64,000 bases of DNA. It comes from Puffinus mauretanicus (Eukaryota > Chordata > Aves > Procellariiformes > Procellariidae). Below, one piece after another: positions 50,261-62,000 of this stretch. The notes under the pieces are model-generated. The model ran no database searches, was not told the DNA's origin, and saw nothing but the letters and a program-made list of their open reading frames with translations. The first letter of the stretch is position 1, and the number at the start of each line of letters is the position of its first letter. The translations under genes were made by a program, and so were the position numbers. Where the stretch lies: NCBI GenBank assembly GCA_023333565.1, contig JAJKFH010001359.1:620001-684000 (forward strand), written 5' to 3'.

Positions 50261-51992
50261 TATAATGTCTGAATTATTTGAAGAAAAAGAAAATAAAAAT
50301 GTCAAAAAGCTGTGATACCGTGACTAATATGTGCCCAGTGGGTAGAGCAGTAGATAGGGATTCAAGTGGCCCAAGTCACATTTTGAGATTTTTGCCATTA
50401 GTTTGCCTTGTAACCTCAAGAATGTTCTCTCCTTTGTCTGTCTCTGTTTCTTTCCCAGCAGTTTATCTTCTCTAGTTAAAAAGGTCTTTGGCAAAGACTG
50501 GCTTTTACATTGTGCAGTAATGGGGAGTAATTATATTAATGTCTCTAGCCATTATTATAAATTAAATAATATCTGGTGGAATTTTTTGACCCTCAAAAAC
50601 CAGTTGGAAGGGTCCTTCAAATAGTAATGGAAGTCTTGTGAATCTGTATCCTGCTGAGATTTTAGGCAACACTTAAACAGTAACATAATTTTTAATTGCA
50701 ACATAATTATAACATAGTTCTGTCCAGGAATCTCAGTCTAAACCCCTTGTTGCATAGTGAGTTCAGGACGTGCTGAGCGATCCGTCCATCAAGTTTCTGT
50801 GTATATCTCGTGAGGCATTCTAAGAAACAAGTGCTAGCATGAAGTTACTTTTTCAGTTCTAAACCAGATTTGTTCATGTGCCACACTAATGCTTACCCAG
50901 TTTTCATTAGCAATTCTGTTTTGCTTGTCTCTTCATTTCGTTTCAAGTTTGCATTGTATTTCTATACTGCATTATTTAAAAATAAAGTAGCTTGTCGAAA
51001 AAGAAAAAGAAACCAACTGCTTTGAAATATGGAATAAGAATTATTTTATCCCTTTTGCTTACAGTCCCCTGCTAGTTGCCATACTGCAGAGATTCCACTG
51101 AAAAGTACCACTGGGATATAATATTTTACACAGCACAGCAGGGTGCAGTCTGCTTGCCGTGCCAAATACATCTTGCAGCAGACAAGAGTTTTAAAGGATA
51201 TACCCATGAGGGACTATTAAATGAATGCGAATGGAGAGTCAAGTACAGGAAAGAGCCTTATTCTAAAGATGCAATGTTGAACAGTCGCTGACATTAAGAC
51301 AAGCAAGGTATAGGCTGGTTTTGTATAGACACAATATAATGAAAAGGTGTAAGTGATGGTGTTCATCATCAACAGTGCTCAACAAATAAACTATTTCTTT
51401 AACTACAAATATTCACTGACTTTGAAAAGGTTTCTGGAAGACTGGGCATAAAAAATTATTAAAGAATCTGGAAAAAGTTCTGCTGGTTCTTTTGAAGGAT
51501 TTTTAAAGAGATCTTTCAATTTAATGTTGGAAGGAGAGGACCACAAAATGCATCTAAATGTTGTGATTAGCTGCATAGAAAATCACAGATGTTTGATCTG
51601 TGCAACACACTATCTGTTTTTTAAGACTTAACACACCATTGAACTTGGTAAATACGTGTTCATTGTTGCTATTCTGCTTTTTCTCTGTAGGTATTATGAG
51701 GATCTTTAGAGTCAGGTTAAAAAATGTCTTATGACAAGTAAATTTATGTGAGCATTCTTGTGCCTGGCTTTACCACTATGTGAAAGGAGGCAAATTTGTG
51801 TGTGTTTATATAAAATGGAATAAAGGAGCTAATAGCTAATAGGAATGTCAGAGGGGAAAAAGCTTGTGAAATTGTGGTGAAGAACTTTTAGAAGTTTGGA
51901 GTTTCTGAAACAAAACCTACAATATGCCTATCTACAATCAAGAAAAACACTCTTCATTGAGACTCAAAGTAGACAGTGAATTAGTGCTCAAT
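50261..51992. other. Host DNA, no gene recognised
   Basis: Nothing recognisable beyond short A-rich runs (about 50999-51011). Open frames at 50278-50624 and 51076-51291 match no known family. Confidence 0.55.
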
Positions 51993-51997
51993 TAAGG
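51993..51997 (+). repeat. Left target-site duplication TAAGG
   Basis: TAAGG directly precedes the LTR and recurs immediately after it at 54565-54569. Confidence 0.87.
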
Positions 51998-52570
51998 TAT
52001 CCTGGTTTCATCTGGGATGGAGTTGATTTTCTTCCTATTAACTGGTGTAGTGCTGTGTTTTGGGTGTAGTATGAGAATAATGTTGATAACACACTGATGT
52101 TTTAGTTGTTGCTAAGTAATGTTTGCGCTAGTCAAAGATTTTTCATCTTCCTATGCCCTGCCAGGTGCAGGGGGCTGGGAGGGAGTGTGGCCGGGACGGC
52201 TGTTCCAGCTGGCCAATGGGCTATTCCATACCATATGACGTGATGCTCAGCATATAAGGCTGGGCGAAGAAGAAGGAGGGGGAAACATTTGGAGTGATGG
52301 CGTTTGTCTTCCCAAGTAACCGTTATGCGTGATGGAGCCCTGCTTTCCTGGAGATGGCTGAACACCTGCCTGCCGGTGGGAAGTGGTGAATGAATTCCTT
52401 GGTTTGCTTTGCTTGCGCGCGCGGCTTTTGCTTTCCCTGTTAAACTGTCTTTATCTCAACCCACGAGTTTTCTCACTTTTACCCTTCTGATTCTCTCCCC
52501 CATCCCACCCGGGGGGGGTGAGCGAGTGGCTGAGTGGTGTTCAGTGGCTGGCTGGGGTTAAACCACGACA
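51998..52570 (+). mobile_element. 5' LTR of non-autonomous element
   Basis: 573 bp, ending CACGACA. The first bases are TATCCTGG, so the canonical TG start has become TA. It carries a damaged CRE (TGACGTGA, 52236-52243) and TATAAG (52253-52258). The polyadenylation signal reads GTTAAA instead of ATTAAA. It shares the GATGGAGTTGATTTTC variant with the LTR at 16935. Confidence 0.9.
52236..52258 (+). promoter_or_regulatory. LTR core promoter: degenerate CRE and TATA box
   Basis: TGACGTGA followed 9 bases later by TATAAG. The CRE keeps its CpG but has one changed base in the second half-site. Confidence 0.55.
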
Positions 52571-52578
52571 GTCCTTTT

Positions 52579-52596
52579 TGGCCCCCAACGTGGGGC
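52579..52596 (+). other. Primer-binding site, tRNA-Lys type, one change
   Basis: Eighteen bases after the LTR spacer match the site at 17523-17540 except for one G-to-C change (TGGCCCCCAACGTGGGGC). Confidence 0.8.
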
Positions 52597-53466
52597 TCAA
52601 AGGGTTCGAGATAACAACAGGTTTGATTAGAATGTGCTAGATCGAATTTATAGCTGTTATTGCTGTTTAGCTATTAATTGGCAGGCTCTTGTGCTTGCCA
52701 TGGGGCTTGCTTGCCTTACTGTATACTAGAGTCTAGTGCTCGTTAGTGGCTGCTTTTTGCTTTCACTGCTCGCTGTACTGCTGGACTGCTGATCACCTTA
52801 CTGTGCTGTGCCTGGGAACATTCTGATAACAGCAATGGGGATGCGCCTGGGCTGGCAGATGGCCAGGGCATCGCTGCTGTTTCTGTGCTGCTGTGCTGAA
52901 CAGGCTGGAACTCCAGTGTGAACTCGAGTCAAAGGGACTGTGACCTGTGGATGACTCCACGTGGGAACAGGACAGCCTGAGGCATCTGTGGCCGTGGATA
53001 AGCCCATGCCCAAGCAGATACATCTCAAAGCATCTGTGGCCATGATTATGTCCGTGCCGCAGCAGGTATACCTCTGAAGGGATTGTGGCCTAAGGATAAG
53101 TCCACACTGGAGAAGGTATACCTCGAAACATCTGTGGCCGTGGATAAGTCCGTGCTGCAGCAGGTACACCTTGAAGCGTCAGTGGCTGTGCATGAGGCCA
53201 TGCTGGAGCACCTCAAAGCGTGTGGCCATGGATAAGCCCATGACAGGGGAGGTACACCCCTGGACGGATTGCAGCCATGGGTAAGGCCATGTTGGAGCAG
53301 GTTTACTTCTGAAGGTACTATGGCTGTGGGTAACGCCATGGTGGAACCGGTGCACCTCGAAGCGACTGTGGCTGTGGATAAGTCTATGCCACAGCAGGTA
53401 TACCCCTGGAGAGACTGTGGCTCATCGGTAAGGCTCCACTTGGGGCAGGTACACCCCTAAGGGACT
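52597..53466 (+). mobile_element. Leader of non-autonomous element
   Basis: Noncoding leader nearly identical to 17541-18393, with a few indels (a short insertion near 52640 and another near 52725). The second half is the 10-unit tandem array at 52980-53458. The conservation between two insertions shows it belonged to the transposing unit. Confidence 0.85.
52980..53458 (+). repeat. Tandem array, ten ~48-bp units (second copy)
   Basis: The same ten units in the same order as at 17907-18386, with scattered substitutions. Unit-by-unit collinearity, including the short fifth unit, means the array was fixed in the parent element before both insertions. Confidence 0.88.
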
Positions 53467-53989
53467 GAAGACTGGATAAGTTCAAGGCAGAGCAGGGCAA
53501 GGGCAGGAGTTCATTGCAATGTCAAACCTGATGGTCTGGTCCAAAGGGACCAGGGGTGGAGATTGTAATGGATATACTTTTAAATTGTTGTAACCCGTGA
53601 TTTGAGTTGCATGTTATAGGAATTACTATAGCAGGAATCACCTGAACCAATGGAGGACAAGCTTTACAAGAAGCAGTGCAATCGCAGCAATGACCCGACC
53701 TGAGCCAGCTTTGGTGCCCAGTAACTCCACGCAACACATGATCTCTCCTGTCCTGAGTGACCACCATAATAGATGGAGCCCAAACTCATGGACTAAATGA
53801 ACGCAGTGGACATTTTGTGGACATTTATGGATATTTTACAGACATTTTACAGGGGTGATCCATAGACTAAGGGAATGATATGTGTGTATTGTATGAAAGG
53901 ATGGGAAGGGGGGTGGTGGGTAATGAGAATGTGTTGGATAGTGTGGGACCTGAGCATGATGTAAATGGTATGGAATAAGGGGTGGACAC
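53467..53989 (+). mobile_element. ERVL 3' noncoding region and polypurine tract
   Basis: Noncoding sequence between leader and 3' LTR. Its last ~220 bases match, in opposite orientation, the region after pol at 13813-14010. A purine-rich stretch at 53971-53987 (GGAATAAGGGGTGGACA) immediately precedes the 3' LTR and is the likely plus-strand primer site. No open frame of note. Confidence 0.85.
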
Positions 53990-54564
53990 TGTCCTGGTTT
54001 CAGCTGGGATGGAGCTGATTTTCTTCCTATTAACTGGTGTAGTGCTGTGTTTTGCATGTAGCATGAGAATAATGTTGATAACACACTGATGTTTTAGTAG
54101 TTGCTAAGTAATGTTTACGCTAGTCAAGGACTTTTTCAGCTTCCCGTGCCCTGCCAGGTGTGCTGGGGGCTGGGAGGGAGTGTGGCTGGGACGGCTGGCC
54201 CAGCTGGCCAGTGGGCTATTCCATACCATATGACATCATGCTCAGCATATAAGGCTGGGAGAAGAAGAAGGAGGGGGAGATGTTCGGAGTGACGGCATTT
54301 TGTCTTCCCAAGTAACCCTTACGCGTGAAGGAGCCCTGCTTTCCTGGAGATGGCTGAACACCTGCCTGCCAATGAGTAGTAGTGAATGAATTCCTTGTTT
54401 TGCTTTGCTTTTGTGCACGGCTTTTGCTTTACTATTAAACTGTCTTTATGCCAACCCACGAGTTTTCTCACTTTTACCTTTCTGATTTTCTCCCCCATCC
54501 CACCCGGGGGGAGTGAGCGAGTGGCTGCGTGGTGCTCAGTGGCTGGCGGGATTAAACCACGACA
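53990..54564 (+). mobile_element. 3' LTR of non-autonomous element
   Basis: 575 bp, TGTCCTGG to CACGACA. CRE position reads TGACATCA (54231-54238), TATAAG is at 54248-54253 and ATTAAA at 54434-54439. It is followed by the TAAGG duplication. Confidence 0.9.
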
Positions 54565-54569
54565 TAAGG
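54565..54569 (+). repeat. Right target-site duplication TAAGG
   Basis: Identical to 51993-51997, directly after the CA end of the LTR. Confidence 0.87.
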
Positions 54570-55814
54570 CAATATAAAAGCAGAAGCTATACATGCAGTA
54601 ATTAAGAGGGAGGAGGTTCTTAGACTTTTCCAGTATAGCAAGTGTAGCATTTTTCTTTTTATAATGCAGTGTTCTCCTCTCACTTTAGGGATAACCATAT
54701 TCTAAATTTGAAAAGAATCTAGTTACATTTTGATTAAAAAATCACCATAGTAACTTAAGGGCAATTATTTCTAACTTGTCTAAATTATGAGAAGACTAAA
54801 TTATGTTATCTCTGTTTTTTTTTTTTTTTTTCAAATGAAATGTTGCTCTTTGTCAAATTTATCACATTTTTTATCTTACTACAGCATCGACCTTAATTGT
54901 TATCACATGTCCACAAAGGATTTTGAGTAAATGAAGAAATATATATGGCTTGCTTTCTGGATTTAAAGTAAAGAGATTGCCTTCTTGTATCTTATCAGCA
55001 ATGTTTCTTACACCATGGAATAAAAAAATCCTATAAATTTCTATTAAATATATAATTTCTTTTTTTTTTTTTTTTTTTTTTTGAGATGGGAAAATGAGTT
55101 ATGTGTCCAGTCATTGGATCGAAATAGAGATTACCATTCTCTAACTCATTCATTAATTGACTTGTGGGTTTCCTAGACTAAAATAATGAGGTATCCACTC
55201 CAAAGTAATATTAACTGCTAACCGATCAGATGCTTGTATGCCTATACTAATTATTTAAATCAATATTTGATACAACATAGTCATAAAATGCGTAACACTA
55301 CTTTAAAATTTCCAGAGCATTGAAATAATGCTTTTTTGGTAACTTCTTGAACATAAAGAAAGAATATTGCTGTAGAATGGAATTCTTAAGTGAATTTCAT
55401 GGCAAAATAAAATAATACTTTGCTTCAAGAAAACCAACTACTGCTAATTTTCTATGACTCAGTTCCTTAGGGTACTTGGATATAGAATTAGCCTTCTGCT
55501 GATTTGAGTCCAACTTTGCTTAGAATTGTTATCTTCTTCTTCATTTGGTGTGCAAAGTTAACCAAATGAGGCAGCGAAACTGTTGACTAGTACATAGCAA
55601 GCATATACAAAATCTACATCAATCACAATAATTTAATAGGCAATTAAAAATAGGCCTTATTAGAGAGAGATAAAACAAACCACTATGTAAAAGGGGTAAA
55701 ACAGTGTCATGGTAGAATTGGTTGTTAGTAATTTTATTTTTATGTTCTTTTAAGTTTGTAACCGATGCTTTTGAGGGAAAGAAAATAAATGTTCATAAGA
55801 TAATTGAGTAAACA
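54570..55814. other. AT-rich host DNA, no gene recognised
   Basis: Two T runs (54815-54831 and 55060-55082, the latter about 23 bases) and otherwise unremarkable AT-rich sequence. Confidence 0.6.
55060..55082. repeat. poly-T tract
   Basis: About 23 consecutive T, one of the longest homopolymers in the window. A likely length-error site in any assembly. Confidence 0.85.
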
Positions 55815-56072
55815 TGGTTCATAGCAGAAGAGGAGCAAGAAGCCATCTTAATTTGCAGCAAACATTGTTTTTTTTAGATATTAGGAAAAATTTTCTGTCC
55901 ATATGAGTGGAGAACCATTGGAAGAGACCATTAGGGACTTTGTGGAAAACTTAAAGGCAAGTTAGACACTGAGAATGGTTTAGTTATACTTGATTTCTCC
56001 TCGGTGAAATGAGTAAATGTAGCTGAATCTCAGGAAGTTTCTGTCAGCCTTGTATCTTTATGATTTTGTGAT
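55815..56072 (+). mobile_element. CR1 LINE 3' end, old copy
   Basis: Sense-strand CR1 3' untranslated blocks occur in order: AGAAGAGGAGCAAGAAGCC, GATATTAGGAAAAATTTTCT, GGTTTAGTTATACTTG, and the closing CAGCCTTGTATCTTTATGAT followed by TTTGTGA. The last block is a decayed form of the CR1 terminal octamers, so the 3' end is present. The 5' end is truncated. Divergence is considerable. Confidence 0.78.
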
Positions 56073-59000
56073 CAAAGTCATTTTGAGTAAATGTGCAGAA
56101 TAGATTACAAATTTCTGAGTCTAGCATATATTCACAGTTATTTTACGAAGGATTAAACAATTTCAGAAAGAGTAGGAAGTCAAACCCCTCATACTCCAAG
56201 GCATAAGCCAACCTCTGAGGCTAAAAAGAAGCTTTTCTTATTCATGTTTCTTTTCTGTACTAATGCTTTCACTTTCTAAGTCCTTCTGAAGCTGATGGCA
56301 TTGCTTCTGTTGGAAATAAGATACTGGACTAGCAAATACTCTTTCCTCGTTAGTACTTCCTTATTACTTCTACATGTGTTTTATTCAGTTAAATACAATT
56401 TAATAGGAAAAGTCTTGTGTTTGCCCTTACTATGGCTTGTTATAATCATGCTGCTATATAATAAAAATTAGGATTGGGAACCAAATTATCATTCTCTTTT
56501 TTCCATTTAATACATCCCTTTTCCTCCTTTCTTTCAATTCTCCTATCTACTGACATGACACTAGTACTACAACAGCATTTCAGCGGTGAGATGAGCTAGA
56601 TACTGGGTTTTGGTGTACACTTAAATCTGATGTCTTGAAAAAAATCTCATGTACAAACCCAAGAGCTCTGAATCCTTAAATGACAAAATTGATGGGAGAT
56701 TTCACTGGGGCTTCTTATAATCATTTTATCGCATCCATCTCTGCAAATGTCTTATATTCATCTGGTATAAATTCCCATTTCTGAGGGGATGATTTCCATG
56801 TGTAAGCTGCTTCTCCATTTTTCATACTTGGCATTTACTTTTTTATTTTGGGTTCTTGGCTGATGTTTCATTCTGGATAACACAGAATTTCCTTGCATTA
56901 TAATATGAATAACACAGATGCTGTTATTAGTTTCTCTAAGACCTGCAGTTACCTCTCCAGTTCTGTTCTGTTGTTTTACTGCTTTGTACCCTATTTTGGC
57001 TTATAAACAGAGGATGTTGTTTCTGTATGCTAATCTTTCTGACTAGATGTTGAAGACACACAAGGGCAGCAAACCTCCCTATTCTGTTCCTGAAGTAATT
57101 ACAGAATTATTGTCCTCTCATTCCCGTGTTCCTGGCTGCCAAGTTAAGGAATTTCCTCTTCTGTGAAATATGGAAGAGCAAAACATGCAAAATTGCAAGC
57201 CAAGGAGAACCTGCCAATTCCTGAAGTGATATTTTTGCATACTAGAGTCTCCAGTAGACAGAGGACTACCTAATTTGCACATCTATCTCATCTAAGTCTA
57301 AGTGGAGTTGTAATTGGAATGGACCGTTGGAGTCACTCCATCTCCATTGTAGATGGTATGATTCCTCTAAAATGTTGGTAGGGTTAATAGTAGCTTAGTT
57401 TATGGAAGAATCCTGTTGCACTGGTAAAGAAGCTGCACACAACATACTCGCCCCTGCTGAAGTTTTTGGCCTCTGTAAGCAAAATGCTATAAAAGCAGTG
57501 GCAAACCTATTGCCACTTACTTTCCAAGCCAGATTGCCTATACAGAGAAAACATTCATTTGACATACTGTTCTTATATATGAAGTATTGGTGATTAAGAT
57601 ACTGGAGATGATAAGTATTTAAACTTTTCTTCTGATTTTCCTTAAAGCCTAGAAAAAGAGTTTGAGTCAATTCACAAGATTACCCAAACCTCATCACGAA
57701 ATATCTTTGGCAGGCTCTCCAGCAATACAGTAGTCACTGTCAGTTGAGTTTTTTTAGAGTTAGCATTACTCCAGCAGAGTCTCTGTTTCAAAACTTGCTA
57801 AAGCAAATGGAAACATTCACAGTGATTTCTGTGGGAGCTGGATCATGTCCTTGCGGATCATCATGTGCAGGCATGATGGTTTCTGACTACTACTGAAAAC
57901 TCTCTCTTGTAAATGAACACCCTTATGGGTGTGATGGCACTTCAGCTTATGAATCATATGTGTTAGCCATTATCACTCTCTTCAGCGTAGTGAAAGCTGG
58001 TAATTGCGTAGCTGAGAGCATAGCTAAAGATTTTTAAAGCAATATTTAAGTCTTGTCCCTTAGCCCCTTAAGGTAAATAAGTAATGCAATGAGATGGGAC
58101 TGTATGGCTTAAACAGAGGAAAAGGTCTTTGCATTTCCTTCCAAAGAAATTCAGTTACTGCTCCTGGCATATCTGCAGTAACTCTCAGCTTTCTAAATGT
58201 TTAAGTTCACCTTTGACAATATAATTTAAAAGGGGAGAGAGTTTCTAATGATTATCTAAAATTTATTAAGTATGTTACAAATGACTGTCAGTCATTTCCA
58301 TCTCTGTGAGACCAAGGTGTGTGTTTATACAAAGTGCTTATAATGTCAGGCAAAAGTACTGACCCATCCTTTAGGAAAGAAACAGAAAAAACACTCCAGA
58401 AAGTGACTGAATCAAAAAAATCTGAATTGCTTTTCAGAGATGATTGTTTCTCTCTCCTGGCTAAATGAGGACTGAAGGAGAACTGCTCTATTTTAAGCAT
58501 CGTAGTAAGTGCCAAAAATTAAGTAGAATCAAACTGGATGTCATTCTTCTGGAAGGAAACGGTAGAGCAGTTCATCGTGACCTTGTGCCTCAGGCATCAC
58601 AGAACACCCTCATAGGAGACGTGCCTGAAAGCCTTAATTGAAATTCAAGCTACTTAAAAACCATCAACCATCCTTCTCACCCAAAGTTTATTAGGATTAA
58701 TTGGTTGTTGCTGTTATTTTGCATGCATGCCGCTGGGAACAGCAATAGGTGGGAAAGTTTTTAACTGTATTAGCCTTTTCTCTCACTGAGTATTTCTTTC
58801 AAGTACTGAACTTTGGAAAGTATTGATTATCTTTCTGTCAAATCACTCCATGCCTTAAAAATTCTCAACTAGTAAAAAAGAAAAAAAAAAAAGTATGCAA
58901 CTTGAATTATAGTTCATTTGTAAGAATAGTGAAATCTATATCCTATTTTGTTATGTGAAATGTATTGGGTTTGCCTTTGTGAGTTTTGATATTTCAGTCA

Positions 59001-62000
59001 TTCATGATTCCTATGGTTTACTACTTTTGTGAATTCTTTTAAACATGAGAATTCAAGGGATCAGTCAAAAGAAACCAGCATTCTATTGAGTACTTTCTTC
59101 TGTGTTTCAATTTTCTGCTTTTTCTGAAATCTGCACTTCAAGAAGTTTGCTGGGGAGGGGTATATTTGAGTTGGAAGTGCTATTAAGTTTAATTTTATTT
59201 CTTGAAAGTTTTATGTATTTTAGAGGATTAGGTTCATTGCTGGGACTGTAAGTGTGGTTCATGAGATCACCTAGCCAACCATTAAACTAGACATTATGAA
59301 GTTAGTGTTTTCAATCTTCATTTAGATAAGTTAAAATCAATAAGAATGATGTGTTTACTCTAGTGGAATGGAAATGTTCTCATAAATCTCTAAGGCACTG
59401 ATGTATATCTGTGAAAATGTCAAAGGTTCATTCAGAAATGTTCATCTCTCATTGCACAGGGGAGGTTTTCACAGAGCCTGGATAGATGGCCTAAATAAAG
59501 ATGTCTGGAGTTAGATTTGCTGTTGGTCAAGGCTTTGGGAAACATTGTACTGTGTTACAAGTTACAAGGTGAGGAAACTTCTGCCTCTTTTGAAGAGCTT
59601 TGGCTGTAATGTTAACATTGCTTTGTATCGGAAGAGGGAAGAATAAAGGACAACGCTCCCTTCTTTGTATTTTCCCATAGCACACCATAATGTGCATTTA
59701 AGGAGAGCTTTTACTTAAAGCAAACCTCTATTTAAAGATTTCTACATAAAAACTTGTCAGTTCTGTGCTACATCAGTAACATATTTACCACAAAGGCATT
59801 CTTTCTGTCTTTGATAAACACTGTGTCTCCTAAAATTGTAGAGCAGTTTCATAAACTTTTTGGAAATACAGAAAGACACCTAGAAAGAGAAATTGAAAAC
59901 AAACAGAATACCAAAAACAAACAAACAAAAGCTTAGTCATTTGTGAGTGACAGAAAAGATTACACTTATTTTTTCTTGACCTTTTTCCACTTTTCTCGTA
60001 CAGTGTAACTTCTTATGAGTGCTCTTCCTGAACTTGAAGAGTACATAATACATCTGTCCTGTTTTGATTCTCTGGTGTCCAATGTAGATCAAAGTATGCT
60101 GCATCATTTTCTGTAAGGGGGCACTAAGTTGGAGCTCATTGTTATACTCAGCTGTTTTAGGGATTTTCTGGGAGTGTGAGGGGGGAACATTTTGTAGTAT
60201 AACACCTCTGAGATCTTTACCGTCTCTCAATTGGATCTAAATTTTTGGACAGATTTGAAAGTCATTATGGAAGTTGGAAGGCAGGGAGAAGATGGTAAGC
60301 AGAGGCAATCAGATGCACTGAGTATGGTTCTATAGATCTTTCCCTCTTTGAGGAAGACTGTCTAAAAACTAAGATTTGGAGTTACAGGCAAAATTCAGAA
60401 GCAGCAGGACTTATCTCAAATACATGTAATAGAGTCAGTGGAGGAAGTTCGTAAAAATTAGGAACTGAAACAGGTGTGTGGTGTTCATTTTTGATTAATA
60501 CCCTTTTCCTAAAATTAGTGCGAAGTCTTGTTACAGGGCATCTCACTAAAAACCTTCATGTCAGTTGATTTCTTTGCGCAATACTTAAGATGTTCATCAA
60601 CTTTTAATTTGAGAAGATTCCCAAAATTCTTGAGGGGAATTCTATTTCTTTTTTCAATTTTCAATTCATGTGTGTTAAATAGAGATACAATAAGCCATTG
60701 CATTTTACATTGAAAAAGCTATACTGGTGTAAGCATATAGCTCACCAAAAGCAAAAATGAAAGCAAATACATTTTTGTTCCACAAACTCTACCAAAAGTT
60801 CAGTCTTTCCTTCTAACCTGAAAGTTCAAAATCAGTTGTATAACCTGTAGATTTTGCAATTGTTGATCCAAAAAAAGCAGCGCTGGATCCCAGTCTTCAC
60901 TCATTCATTTACTCAACAGTAAGTCAGGACCTGTTCAAATGTTTTTCTTACATTAGGGTTACAGAAAAAACACTGAGTTGTGTTGGTTCTCAAAACAGGT
61001 GAACTGTGTTGTAGATGCTGGAGGGCAAGACAGAGCTCTGCCTTGCTTTAATTAGTAGGAACTTTGCAGTTAGTATGAAATTCCAGCAAAATCAATTTAA
61101 TACATGGTAATCTGCATTATATTTCAGAGCAATACCTCATTAGTTATATTGCCCTCTAAAGGACTTCTATAAAAGCAAAGCAGTGCACCTTTGCTGGCAG
61201 TTTTTAACTTGTGTGTGTTCTCCATAATTTCTCTGTATTATGAAAAATGAAAGTATAGGAATAATGAGAGCTCTATTAATTTAAATAGTATCTATCTACA
61301 TTTAAAGCTCAGATGACAAAGCAATTGCAGAATAATATAGAAAATCAGGAGGGGAGAGTAATAAAAGCATCTTCTAACTAAGACAAGACCTGACTAATTA
61401 TTGGTTTTTAATTTAGGTGATGAATATTGCCATTTTATTTGGAATGGTTTGGATTCTATAGCTCACAGCTTGGTAAAACACATTTGTAGTTCTTAATCTT
61501 TTTAAATAAATGTGGCATTAATTGATTACTTAAAACATATTAGCCTTCCCAAAACTGAATTCCAAAAATACGCTTTTTGGATACTATTGCTTTTTTTTAT
61601 TTCAAAGACTGAATTCCGAATTTCTGATTAAGATTATTGACCTGATCTTGGAGAAAAAAACCACCATATTAAATATGATTTTTTTTCTTGTGTGCAGAGT
61701 GCAAATTCTTCAGACCTAACAGACCACCCTTTTTTTGAATTTTCTTTTTTCAGGCTGAAAAAGCTGATCTCATTTACTCTAATGTTGCAACAAACTTTTC
61801 TTGTCTTGGAGATGGTACAAATTATATTCAGATCACCTTACTACCATCAAAGCAGTAGAAGGTGACATTAGTCTTTGTCTACACTAAATTGTTAGTAGTG
61901 CAGTGTAGCAAATATGTAAGAACATAATAAATTTGCTGCAAATACCCCAATGTAGACAGAAGTAGACCGGTAATAATATAGGAAGTCCTTGTGCTATATA

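Larger units (their letters stand above)
51998..54564 (+). mobile_element. Non-autonomous ERVL-like element, LTR-leader-3'UTR-LTR
   Basis: A 2,567-bp insertion with two LTRs in direct orientation and a perfect TAAGG duplication. The internal part holds a primer-binding site, a repeat-bearing leader and the 3' noncoding region with polypurine tract. No gag, protease or pol sequence is present. The leader ends at the start of an eleventh repeat unit (53467) and passes straight into 3' noncoding sequence. It would have needed proteins from a related provirus to copy itself. Its LTRs differ at roughly a tenth of positions by eye, so the insertion is not recent. The minus-strand open frames over the leader are a repeat artefact. 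Confidence 0.9.

Noticed and set aside
52980..53458. CRISPR array or bacterial-type repeat
   Set aside because: Units are contiguous and imperfect, with no unique spacers, and sit inside a retroviral leader in a vertebrate genome.
57300..57350. Possible CR1 3' end (GGAATGGACCGTTGGAGTCA)
   Set aside because: Only a short resemblance to the CR1 terminal region, with no octamer repeats or further collinear blocks.
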